NCBI GenBank assembly: GCA_947652115.1
Contig: OX393571.1
Location: forward strand, 12,927,792 to 12,991,791
Length of the DNA stretch: 64,000 nt
Direction: 5' to 3'
Source: Blastomussa wellsi
Taxonomy: Eukaryota > Cnidaria > Anthozoa > Scleractinia > Plerogyridae
The notes beneath the pieces were generated by a model. That model had not been told where the DNA came from and made no database searches. It saw only the letters and a program-made list of their open reading frames with translations. Every line of letters begins with the position of its first letter. Position 1 is the stretch's first letter. Shown piece by piece: positions 1-10,656 of this stretch. The translations under genes and the position numbers were made by a program.

Positions 1-360
1 GTACATATAATCTGCTTTATGACACATGCTGTTCGACTTGGTCACTTTTCTTCCTTGCAATTCTCCACATACCTTTTGTTTTCACTTGACGTAAGATCGT
101 GTAATTTCACATAATTTGTTATTGTTGAACGCATCGCAGAAGGACTCAACACTGTATTTTTACTGAAACACAAAACATGAGCAATTATTTATCACTTCAT
201 AACACAACAACAATAGTTTAAAAATGAAAACAGTAGTTTATTAATTTCTTTTCGTATGGTCTTGGTTTTACCCTGTTCCTCACTTACACATCTCTGATTG
301 GATCGCGGCAAGTGGTTATTTCTATTTAAGAATTATTCCACACAGTCTCCTATATACAAA

Positions 361-367
361 TGAATAG

Positions 368-412
<45 letters not shown>

Positions 413-621
413 GTATAACAATATAATTTGGTTGTATCAACTGGGTTGATAATGTCAATTGGCCACCGTAAAGAGATTCAAGAGCTGACGTTTCGAGCGT
501 TAGCCCTTCGTCGGAGCGGATTCGCTCCGACGAAGGGCTAACGCTAGAAACGTCAGCTCTTGAATCTCTTTACGGTGGCCAATTGACATTATAAACCCAG
601 TTGATAAAACCAAATTATATT
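361..621. mobile_element. Fold-back element, Penelope-like terminal-repeat type (copy 1)
   Basis: Two long arms, about 475-525 and 526-600, are near-perfect inverted complements around a short loop at about 523-528. The element is flanked by a 12-bp direct repeat, CCTATATACAAA, at 349-360 and 622-633, which looks like a target-site duplication. A second copy lies at 30513-30721. The arm carries CCGACGA, then a GGGC/GCUC-type stem, then GAAA, which resembles the hammerhead ribozyme core found in Penelope-like terminal repeats. The family call is inference. Confidence 0.6.
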
Positions 622-1290
622 CCTATATACAAACACTGTATTTTGCAGTATATCAGTGCCGTTTTCAAAATAACGCAAGGAAAAAAAACGTGCATTAACT
701 GAATTACTGAATAACGATCAATGCTTGAAATCTTTCTTTTTCTGTCATTACCTGAATCCAAATTCTGAAAATATTGGTAATAGCGCGGCGGATACAGAAA
801 ACAGATCTTCTATACATGGAGGCTAAAAAGCAAAACAATGGCGACAATTAATCACTTGGCAATTACTACAAAAGAACTGCTTGATTAACACATGATAGAA
901 TAGTGATAGAAGATGGTCTTTCATACATTAAACCCTGCAATTCAAATATATGACATTTTATGTATTAGTTTCTTAGTATATCTTCATCTACAGGTATATA
1001 TGAAGGATATTACATGACAACGAAAAGATATGAAGTTTATGTTCGACTGGCAAAAACAATATCTTTTGAATGAGCACAGTCAACGAGTGAGGTATTTCTT
1101 TAGCTACGAGAACATAAATTTTATATCTATTAGCCAACGTGTAATGTTATACTTATTATATAGACAAAAAGTACAGATTCAAGTGAATTGAAAGCACAGA
1201 CCTTAATATGTAACCTCTTGCAGTTCACCGGCTGGAATTTCTTAAATCTCTCCCGTTTAGGGGAAAATTTAACCAGCACTTTTCATGTAC

Positions 1291-1588
1291 CCGGGAGGCG
1301 CAGTGGCCTAATGGTTAGTGCGCTGGACTCCGGATCGGACGGTCCGGGTTCGAGCCTCGGCCGGGTCACTTCGTTGTGTTCTTAGGCAAGACACTTTACT
1401 CTCACAGTGCCTCTCTTCACCCAGGTGTATAAATGGGTACCGGCGAGTTTACAGCTGGGGGGTAACCCTGCGATGGACTAGCATTCCATCCAGGGGGGAG
1501 TAGAAATACTATCAGTCGCTTCATGCTACAGAAACGGGATAAGCTCCGGCGGTATATGGGCCACTAGGCTCGACGCAGACTTTGCCTC
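1291..1588 (+). mobile_element. tRNA-derived SINE, family 1, full copy
   Basis: The 5' head has pol III promoter boxes: an A-box-like TGGCCTAATGGTTAGTGCGC at 1311 and a B-box GGTTCGAGCC at about 1348. The body (CAAGACACTTTACTCTCACA, then the segment ending in GATAAGCTCC) recurs in related copies near 9.2, 18.3, 19.0, 24.4 and 54.1 kb. It is a retroposed SINE, not a functional tRNA gene, because no cloverleaf continues past the B box. Confidence 0.85.
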
Positions 1589-1973
1589 CCCTTTGGTACT
1601 CTTCGCAAGAAACTCTTTGAACTGTTTATTCATACAAAGTTTCCTTCATGTTTATACTAAAAGATTTTTGTCGGCTTCAGTGAACAACCGGCGTTTCACA
1701 ACGCTTGGCAGACATGTAATGGCGCGGAATGACGTCATCGTTATCCTCACTAGTGAGGATAGCAGATGGAAAATCGGCCACTACAGTCCCGGATGTAATT
1801 TCGTATGAATTTGATCAGCGGTGATGGTGAAACACTCGCATCTTTATAATATGAACTCTCTACGTGACCAACTCGAAGTTGGCTTGATAGATCAGATGGT
1901 AGAGTGCCGCACCGGTGATCTTTGGCATAATTCATGGGTTCCAATACAGCGCAACGAAAAAAAATCAGCTTAC

Positions 1974-4900
1974 CTGGGCACTACAAGGTGACGGCTCGTG
2001 CACAGCCTCTGCGCCACTTTCAACAATTGGCTCGTTTGCTTTAAAATCCTTTAAACTGTTGAAAACAATATGCAATAAGAACCAAAAGATAGAGAGACAA
2101 TCGTGAAAGGCATTCAACTGTGAAGTCCAGGAACAAGTGCCAGTTTCGGTGGCAAATCTTCGTTGAAGTACTCGAGATGTTTCCGACTAAATTTTATCCA
2201 ATCAAAAACTAGTGCGAGAGCCCACGAACACCCCGAAAGTAATTGCGAATGCAAACAAGGCATATTGCTTAGCAACCTCAGAGAGAAGAGGACTGTGGAT
2301 TCAGTCTCGTCTCAGAGGTGGGATTTCGTCATCAACACTTGTTTCCCCGATTCTGTAAATAAAATCCATTAAAAAAATGTACACCAAAGATCTTTGCTTG
2401 TTATAAATCAAAATATCAAACGCCTACATGTTAGGTATGCTCAACGTTAATCGTTTTTCCTGCATAGCCTGTCGCAAAAAGTGACAGATACTTTGGGAGT
2501 AAGTGCCGTACTCACTCTGGATGGTTCCAAGCTATTGCGCTGATGTGATCAACTCCTTTAGATATCTCTTGCACCGAGATCAAACCTCGCTCTTGCATAC
2601 ACTGGAGGAATTTGGACAACTGAAACAGAAATGCAACAAAATCAGGAAGATGACAAGAGTTTGTCTTTTTAGTGGAGTTAATAAAGTTACAATCATACAA
2701 CAAATCAAAAGAAGACAATCTTGTAAATGCCTGTGTACTCTAAAATTATTGTGCTATGACATGTCAACCTGTTATATTACATCTTTGTTTAACGATTATT
2801 TTAAATGTCATTATAAAATATAGCTTTATAAACTATAGCGCCCATCCTGAGATTACTTCTTCAGTCATTTTCACGAAATTTTAGCTCCTTTAAATGCAAA
2901 TTTCTGGCAACTCACGAAATTTGAGTCTGACAATATTTGCTTCTTCCGTTTTCCCGCAAAAATATAACATAACACTGAATGTAAAGCTATTCGTTATGAA
3001 ACTTAATGCTAGGAAAAGCGAAGAAATTACGGCTATGGATCTAAATGACAAAACCGTTGCTTTATTACAAACATGTCTTCCGGTCGTTCTAAATGTTACT
3101 GAGTAAAAGTTACAAAAGAACGAGATTGACTTTGAAAACTGTTCAGCCTATTCATAAACACATCGCAATCTGTGCCTTCTTTAATTTGTAATTGTTGTGT
3201 TATTGAAATGTTCCTTCACGTTCTGTCATGAATATTTTTCTTAATTTGGTCGACATTTTATTATGTCTAAATTTGGCTAAAATCCATGGCACCATTATTT
3301 TAAGATACTTGCCTATATTACAGGTCACTGCCACTGAATAATTCAGAAAACCATATAAAGAGGCCTTCCGAACTCACCTTTTTATGCGAGGACTTCTTGA
3401 TATCTATTGACTTCCCCTCTGGACTACAAAAAATATGATTTTAAAATCACTGCTGAGATTGCTTAGAATATCTATCCAGCTAATGGACTGTGACCACTGA
3501 GAAATATGCCTATCACTTGTGTATTATAAAGAGGTTGTCTTTTAGCATCGGGAGTGACAACTCTAATAAATGCTGTTTGAGCAGTGCCATACGTAAATGG
3601 AGGCCGGCCCAAATATTTGGACTACATACACCGTCCAAATTTTTTTGCAGACATTCTCGAAAAAATGTCAAACTTTCCAAGATTTTAGGTATATCACTTC
3701 ATGTTTCTCTAAAAAAATCCTGAACTCCTTGTGTCAATCTGTGATAGAGGAAGCTTTTTGTGTGTAACAAATCCATAATAATCAAGTACAGTCAACTTCC
3801 GTTATAGCAGACACCCTCGGGACCGCAATTTGTTGTCCATAATAGTGAGTCAATAATAGCAGGGTGCGAGAAAATTTTTGGAAGAAATACTTGGACAGAC
3901 TGGACGAACTTATTCATGGCAGGGACACTGCCAAGAGGGCTTTAAGAGAAAAATATGAAGGAATTTTGATTGATGGATAGAAGAAGCGGAAATCGACCAA
4001 AAAAGACAAACTAAGACAATCTCAAAAAGCAGAAAAAATAGACTTGAATATGTTTGCAAATATTCCATGATGCTGCTCGGTGTCCGCTGCAACGAGAGAG
4101 AAAAAAATAAAATTGTGACGTTGGGAACGAATAAAGTGTCAGTAATTCCGTAATAGCGGGAGTTTATTTCAGTCAAATGTCTGTAAATTTCGCTGGGGAT
4201 TTAGCTGCTGTCCGTAATAGCGAGGTGCCCGCAAGGTGGGAGTTGACTGTAGATGACTAACCACTAGTTTACTCCCCCCATCCCTGTAAGTTCTCTCTTT
4301 TCGATTCCTCTTCAAGATGAATTTTTTAATTGAAATGCAACCTGAAAATCATCACAATGGTAATCGCCACTTACCAGGATGGCAAAAGGTAGCTTCTTGA
4401 AAATGTGCTAGTTAGTACTGGCAACTCCACTTTCTTCATCCTCAGCAAGGCGCACAAGAAGCAGTACTCTAGAAGGTCATCCACATTCTCTGTGAAAATC
4501 GGCACACTGAATGGTTACAATGTAGAATTCTTGGATTGCAATTGAAGGACACAAGTGGCTTGTTGATGCAACTGCAGGTTAGCGACCATCTAGGTTACCC
4601 CCGCCCCCCCCCTCCCCCAAATGTCACAGCCCACCCCTAGAAAAATGACATGTTGTATATATCAGTTTGTCAGCACGTATTATATTCCTGGGCGGAGAGA
4701 CTGACGAACAGAATGGAATGATGAATGATTTCAAGCTTTCTGTAACCCTGAAAGCTAGTGTTCCTAAAATATATTAGGGAGCTTAAGCAATGACGACGGC
4801 GACGGCTAGGACGACGCCTGCTTAAAAATGAATTTATATTTTGCGCATGAATCTCGCAATTGCCTTGATGTATTCGGTGCATCTATCGCTTTCAAACATA

Positions 4901-7900
4901 GTTCTTGTAGAAAATATAAAGACGGCGTTTATTTTCAAACAGAAAAACGAAAATTTAGCCGTCGAGGTTCACGTTCTCCAAAGTACTCAGAATTTGGTCA
5001 TTTCACGTTGTTGTTTTGCAGAGGACGGCAGAGAAATGTACAAAGAATTAGAACGCACGTGCAGAGCTATTGTACTGCTAATTAAATCTTTTGTTTAGCG
5101 ACGTTCTCGTTGACGTTGCCGTCGTGGTTTGCTTAAGCTCCCTATTATTTAAACAAAAACTTTGCCTACAGTATATTCCCTCTTTTTCTCTCAGAACATG
5201 CTAATATTGGGGCGATGTAGTAGCTTTCCTAACATATAATGTGATTGGTTTGATACCCTAGCCCTAAACAAAAGACTCAACAATTGAAACAGTGACTTTG
5301 TCTTGAAAACAATAGAAACTGCTTACAATAACAAACAAAAGTAGTTTTGGATGGCTGCTACACTACCCTAATATTGTCCAAGTCTCACAGGGGTCCAGTG
5401 ATTTGCATTCCATTTTAATTTAGGTCATGTGCGCTTAAGTGTTAACAACACAAATGAATTTTGTAACAAAACTGTTCTAACATATTTACAAACAATGTTA
5501 CCTAAAAGTGTGTCCTGCGATTTGGTGCTGTCTTCTGCATCAACTGACGAGGATTCATTGACAAATATCTGTTCAGCATCCTCCTCTTCTGCATTTGCAG
5601 TGCTTAACGACATGGCGTTTATTTCATTGCTTTCGTCATCACAACCTTCATCTTCTTTTGCTGTATCTTCTTGCACAGATCCATCTGCGCATTTATTGCC
5701 TGAAATTTGAAAGTTGCCTGTATCTATAAATTAAAGTACATTGCGGTATTTAAAAAATAGATTCCATGTTGCCGTGTGTCTGTTCAATTATAGATCACTG
5801 ACTTAGTTAAAATGTGGTAAGAACAAAAAGTGGACACGAGGCGATAGCCAAGTGTCACTGATGTTCTTACCACATTTTGATGTCTTCTGTGATCTATTAA
5901 CAGAACAGACGCATGGAAACATGGAATCTATTTGTTTTATATAATGAAGAAACGTCACCAGTGTGTGTGTCCTTCAATAGATCATAGGTAGCTTTTCCAT
6001 GACATGATGGAAGCAATGAAAGACAGAAAAAGCTGTCTGTCAGTTTTTAATTAATGAACATGTTTGAGAGCTCTGGATAGTAACATTTGTTTTGGCTGGT
6101 AAAATCAAAGCTGCTGCTAGCCATGGAACAAGTCACCTAAAGGAAAAATTTAGCCCTGAACCATTATGTCATTAAATGTTTCATGTACAATAATTGTTAT
6201 TTACCTGCTCCTTCATCGTGGTCAACATTCTCTGTTTCATAAACTGACAATTCTTGTATAAAAGAATTTACTTCATCAGTATTATCTTCTGCATCTGCAA
6301 TATCCAATTGAGGCAAAGGAGTTTTGCTTCCCTGTGCCCTGAAAGATATTGTTTAAAGTATAAACTGTAAAGTGAAAGTGTACCCTTTAGAAAAACAAGG
6401 TCATGTCCAAGGGAATTAAAGGAGCAGTGTCACGGCATTTCAAGTCATTTTCCCATTTACTTTCAAAGTGTTTGAAATCTAAAAGTAAGAGTTTTCTAAT
6501 GCCGAAAAACACCAACAGGATAATCAAATGCTGAAATTATACAAGGATTGTTTCGAATGACAATGATATAGACCGATTACAAACGACAAACTTGAAAAAA
6601 CTTGCCAGTTTTTTCAAGATGAGTTTCTGTGACGTAGCTCCTTTAAGATGCTGGCAACAAATTGCAAGTTAAATGCAAGTTATCAGGCGAGCATCTTCAC
6701 GGAAAATTTCAGACTATGTTGTATTTATTTTTATGGAGGCATCGCATGTTAAATATTGAGCCATAAAACTGTGGTCTAGCAAATTTCTAGAGCTCATTTT
6801 ACTAGTACTTGCCTCAAAAATAAATGAAAAGAAAAATTTAAGTCAAATATCACATCACTCCCCTATGGCTTATTGGATGGCTAACTAAAACAAAAAGAAA
6901 TGAAACAGGTGGGAAATTCACTCACGGCTTCTCCACTGTCAAATTCTCTCACATGGGCTTTCCCGCAATGGAGGCTCCACCCCTAAGTCACTTGCATCCC
7001 CTAATCCCACCAACTATGCACACAGGTTAGTCTTTTAATTTAAGTTACACAAACCATAAAAGATCCTGGAAGACATGGTAAATCGCGACTCCTTTCCCAC
7101 GTAAACCATCCTCTAACAAGTCTCTACTGGAGACCAATGTGATTCCAACAGCCACAGGGGCTCTGGTAAACCAAACATAACAAATACATCAATCACGAAT
7201 AGCCATTTTTTGGCACTTGCTTAATGGTAACCTAAATTCTGCCTACCAACTTTCTCTTTTGTTGTGTAATGCAATAAAGAATTTAATGTATAATATATAA
7301 AAAAAGAAAAAAAAAATGAAAAAAAAAAACCAAACAAACAAACAAACTATTAGGCCATCTTGCCTTTACTTGGCTAACTAGTCATTAACAACTTTTCATA
7401 CTACTACCCAAGGCACTGGACAAAGAAAATTAAAATACTTGAGAGCTCAAAGACCCATAACCATTATACTTGCCAAAACTATATAGCTACATACATGTTC
7501 ATATACGTATTAGGCCTTACCTGTTTCCTTTGAGACAAACGCTGCGTAGTGTACCCTTCTCAAAGTGTCCCAAGCCTGACAAACCATCCGATGGTAGAAT
7601 GACTCCAGGAAGCATCAAGTCTTCAAAAAAAAATAAATTACAAAAATTAATTAATACAGTCCATACTGCACAGCCTCTCAGTAATAGCATAATTATATGA
7701 ATTTGTTCAAACTATTTGAGTCTACAATGAAAAGAGCATTTAATTCAGGAATGCTTAATGAGCTGAAATGTCGGTTTGGAAGGTTCTTCTACTCATCAAT
7801 ATTGTTTCGCATGCCTTGAATAACTGGCATTGAAAATGAAGAAAAAGGTAAGTTTGTCCCGGACGGAATTTTCATTATGGCTTGTTGACATTCCTTCATG

Positions 7901-9055
7901 TTAGTCTCACATAAACATAGATGTAACAGTTTATGGATAAAACTGGACGCCTAATCTCATCAGGTTTATGATAGTGCTGAAATGAATGAACATTACAGAA
8001 CATTTTCAGGCTAAAAGTTATATTGGAGACAAATTGCTAAAAAGAATATCAGTCATATGTACCTGCTCCTCCTTTAAGTTTGTCAAATACCAGAGGCCAT
8101 GTTGTGAAGCTTATCAGCATGTCTGGGAATCTCCATAGTGTATAAACTATGGTATAAAAAATATTGGTAAAATTATGCTTTCTAGCTACCAATGAAGATA
8201 TCAATAAATAAGTTTCTCAGAAGATCTTGAACATGTGACATCAAGCTTTAAATTCTGGATAATGATTCACAGTATGAAGTTAGAAACACAAACCGTTTGT
8301 AGGTTGAAGGTAATGCAGGGTACCTTACAGGAAAGGATCGAAGCGAAGCATGGAAAATAATAAGCCTATTAAATGTGCAGTTCCAGAAAAATCCATCCCC
8401 CCCACAGAAGGGATTGGAAATTCCTGGGGGTGAGGGGTTTTCAAAGACCAAATATTGTAAAGAAATGTATGAATCTTAATTGGAATTTCCAGAGAGGTGT
8501 GGGGTGTAAGGAAAAATTTCTTCCATGGGGGGGGGAGGGGGGTACATGTATAATTTATGTAGCTACACAGTCAATAACACTTTGGTTAGGCTACCAGGGC
8601 AACCAGAGTGTTATTGAGCAAATAGTAACTCTGGGTACAAGTATATCATTGAAGCGTTTCAAAACAAGCCAATGCTGGTCACAGTTCCACTGGTACTTGA
8701 TTACGTGTTGCCTGTTACTTAAGCTCATGACGTCATTGATTAGTCAATTATGTCTGGTTAAAGAGATGAAGAAATACTGCTTCATAATTTTTTACTATTG
8801 TCTATAATTTCAAAATTCAATACCTGTTGGTATCACCCTCTTTTCTACCTCAAAGAATATTGGTTCCCCATTGAGACAAAACACTGTCACATTCTGACCA
8901 GAATAAGTCATTATACGCATCACAGAAATTTCTTCTTTGTTAGGGATGATTTCAGATAGCTCCTCTTGTGATAAACTGGGGAAGGCATTGCTAACATCTG
9001 ATCTCAGTTTCCGTCTGTTGATTTTAAACAGTAACAAATGTAAATCACAATCCAT
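1974..9055 (-). CDS. EIF2D: Eukaryotic translation initiation factor 2D (ligatin), 3' part beyond the window
   Basis: EIF2D delivers tRNA to the ribosomal P site without GTP and helps recycle 40S subunits in the cytoplasm. Ten minus-strand exons join in frame with GT-AG borders: 8824-9015, 8063-8146, 7521-7620, 7055-7162, 6205-6338, 5502-5699, 4375-4489, 3378-3423, 2516-2619, 1974-2055. The first encodes RRKLRSDVSNAFPSLSQEEL and exons 2-4 encode the PUA region (VYTLWRFPDML, GGADLMLPGV, RAPVAVGIT). An acidic linker follows, then a winged-helix region (LPVLTSTF, DIKKSSHKK, LSKFLQCMQERGLISVQEIS). The SWIB/MDM2 and SUI1 domains that normally end the protein were not found in 1-1973, so they probably lie off the left edge. 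The start is uncertain. An ATG at 9053-9055 is open into the first exon, but an acceptor AG at 9016-9017 falls just before the conserved RRKLR, so an upstream first exon is likely. The gene is head-to-head with FZR1. Confidence 0.93.
2261..2353. repeat. Dispersed repeat shared with 36475-36551
   Basis: This stretch (TTGCTTAGCAAC, then GGATTTCGTC and TTTCCCCGATT) is similar to the sequence just upstream of the cGAS-like gene at 36475-36551. Its class is not recognised. Confidence 0.5.
3789..4249. mobile_element. Tc1/mariner-pogo type non-autonomous element
   Basis: The termini are CAGTCAACTTCC and GGGAGTTGACTG, inverted copies flanked on both sides by TA (787-788 and 4250-4251 in context), the duplication typical of Tc1/mariner/pogo elements. 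Both arms also contain AATAGCG-type subterminal motifs. No intact transposase frame is present. It lies in an EIF2D intron. Confidence 0.7.
4776..5143. mobile_element. MITE with AGGGAGCTTAAGCAA inverted termini
   Basis: AGGGAGCTTAAGCAA at the left and TTGCTTAAGCTCCCT at the right are perfect 15-bp inverted repeats. Degenerate complementary GACGACGGCGACG-type sequence continues inside. ATT flanks both ends. The element is 368 bp, in an EIF2D intron, with no transposase. Confidence 0.75.
5752..5939. mobile_element. Hairpin MITE in an EIF2D intron
   Basis: The left arm (ATAGATTCCATGTTGCC, about 5752-5798) is the imperfect reverse complement of the right arm ending in ACATGGAATCTAT (about 5889-5939). 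Inner arms AAAATGTGGTAAGAAC and GTTCTTACCACATTTT also pair. The whole 190 bp could fold into one hairpin. Confidence 0.7.
6416..6646. mobile_element. TTAA-flanked MITE, diverged copy
   Basis: The left terminus TTAAAGGAGC and right terminus GCTCCTTTAA form inverted ends that include the TTAA target. The right end GTGACGTAGCTCCTTTAA matches the better-conserved copies at 24.9, 45.7 and 47.2 kb. TTAA duplication suggests piggyBac or Kolobok mobilisation. Confidence 0.6.
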
Positions 9056-10656
9056 TGCAGAAGACTAAATGAGAGCTGCACAAATTGAAAAACTGGGAGG
9101 CAGTTTGATGAAGAAGTTGCCTAGGTCACAGGCTTACGCCACCTTTCCGCTATGGGGAAAGTATATGTTTAATTTGTATTGGAGCCAGTGGTCCATTAGG
9201 CTCGAGCTTAACCTGGTTTCCGTAGTGTTGAGTGACTAGAAGCATCTGCACTTCCGCTTGGATGGGATACTAGTCCATCACAGGATTGCCCAGCAAATAA
9301 TTTTCCTGGTACCCATTTATACTCTGGCGTGAAGAGAGGCACTGTGAAGAGTTTTGCACAGATTGCCATGAAAGTGGGCAAGCAAACCACCTGCCAAGTT
9401 TTTGGGCTGGTAATTGATGCCTTCATAAAAATTAAAATGCGTGAAACGGGTTATTATTGTCTTAACAACAGACTGCAAGAAAAGGTAACAAGACTAGATT
9501 GCCAATGATGTTTATATCAATTGCATGTTGACAAGTACAACCAGGCGGGATCGGGATGAATACTTTTTCTTTGGCGGGATGGCGTGATGAAGCAGAAAAA
9601 AGTGGCGGGAAGCGGGACGGACAAAGCCAAAATTTTAGACCATCTTAAAATTTCAAGGAAACAAATACGTAAAAGCTTTAGACCATGGTCATTGAACCAA
9701 AATTAACACAACTTCGTTTGATCTTTGAAAAGTACCTACCGATCAGATCCTCGGATTGCGGTATTGGATTTAACTCTGAAAGCTTTAAGGAACATTGCTT
9801 ATACCCTCATGTTGATGAATCGTGTAAGAGGAAAAAAGTGAAAAAAGTTTGTACATTATTCCGCCATATTGATTTTTGCGCGTAGACTGGAGCGACACGA
9901 TTCCAGTCCCTTTTCTTGTCTTTGCTGTGCAGTATCCCGGATGCTCACTGAGAGCGTCAAAAGCAACAACACACCAAGTGGCCGTTTGCATTTTGAAATT
10001 TTTATCTTTCAAAAGGCACACGTGTAACCATAAATTGCTCACACGTTTGGTTATCTGCCTCATTTCCACCCCGTCTGAAAGCTTGTGGTTCCTTTTGAAG
10101 AAGAAAAGCAAGAACTTAACAAAGGAAAGCACATGGTTTACCCTCAAAGTTAACGCTGTTGACTTGAAGCGAACGTACGATTTGTGCTGCAAAAAAGTTT
10201 GCTTCGAAATTCCATTTCTACACTGTTATTGGAGCCATAGAGGAGGCGTTGTTGCTGTGGACATGATGGCATTTACGCCTGTTGTAAGCTGGACTTAAGA
10301 CTTTTGCTGTTTTTCAAAACGGTTTACAGAAATTATCGAAGAAGTTCGCTTATATATCTTCTACATCTTCTCATGTTTGCCCTTGCTTTTAGCCAGACGT
10401 CTTGGTTGGAGCTCGCAGCAACTGCATTTTACCGTCACAGAGGCGAGATATAAAGTGAAAAAGTAATATTACTATTTTGTGTGGAACACTGTCTTACTAC
10501 AGTAGCTTTTCTTCGCTCTGGCAACCAGTTACACTGGAAAAATACATGTGTAGTGTTTTATGGTACAGTTTGCATACCCTCAAGAGACAACCAAACAGGA
10601 TTTAAGGAGATTTTTTAAGTACTGTACAACTGAATTTCAAGAAAAAACAACTGAAA
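9056..10656. other. Divergent EIF2D/FZR1 intergenic region
   Basis: This interval separates the minus-strand EIF2D from the plus-strand FZR1 start. It should hold both promoters and the missing EIF2D first exon, which I could not identify. A degraded minus-strand SINE remnant lies at about 9185-9365. No TATA box was convincing. Confidence 0.5.
9185..9365 (-). mobile_element. SINE family 1 fragment
   Basis: GGTACCCATTTATAC-like (here reading CTGGTACCCATTTATACTCT) and GATGGGATACTAGTCCATC segments match the body of the SINE at 1291-1588 in inverse orientation. The tRNA-like head is lost. Confidence 0.6.

Larger units (their letters stand above)
1..1973. other. Presumed EIF2D intron, repeat-bearing
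   Basis: No EIF2D exon could be read here on the minus strand, so this is taken as intron sequence leading to the off-window C-terminal exons. It holds a fold-back element at 361-621 and a complete tRNA-derived SINE at about 1291-1588. The rest is AT-rich sequence without recognisable coding content. Confidence 0.5.

Noticed and set aside
1311..1360. tRNA gene
   Set aside because: A and B boxes are present, but no complete cloverleaf follows and the unit recurs with a long common body, so it is a SINE head.
9785..10192. Minus-strand 135-codon frame as the EIF2D first exon
   Set aside because: KSYVRFKSTALT is faintly like the EIF2D start, but the available donor (GTAAAC) gives the wrong phase for joining to 9015.
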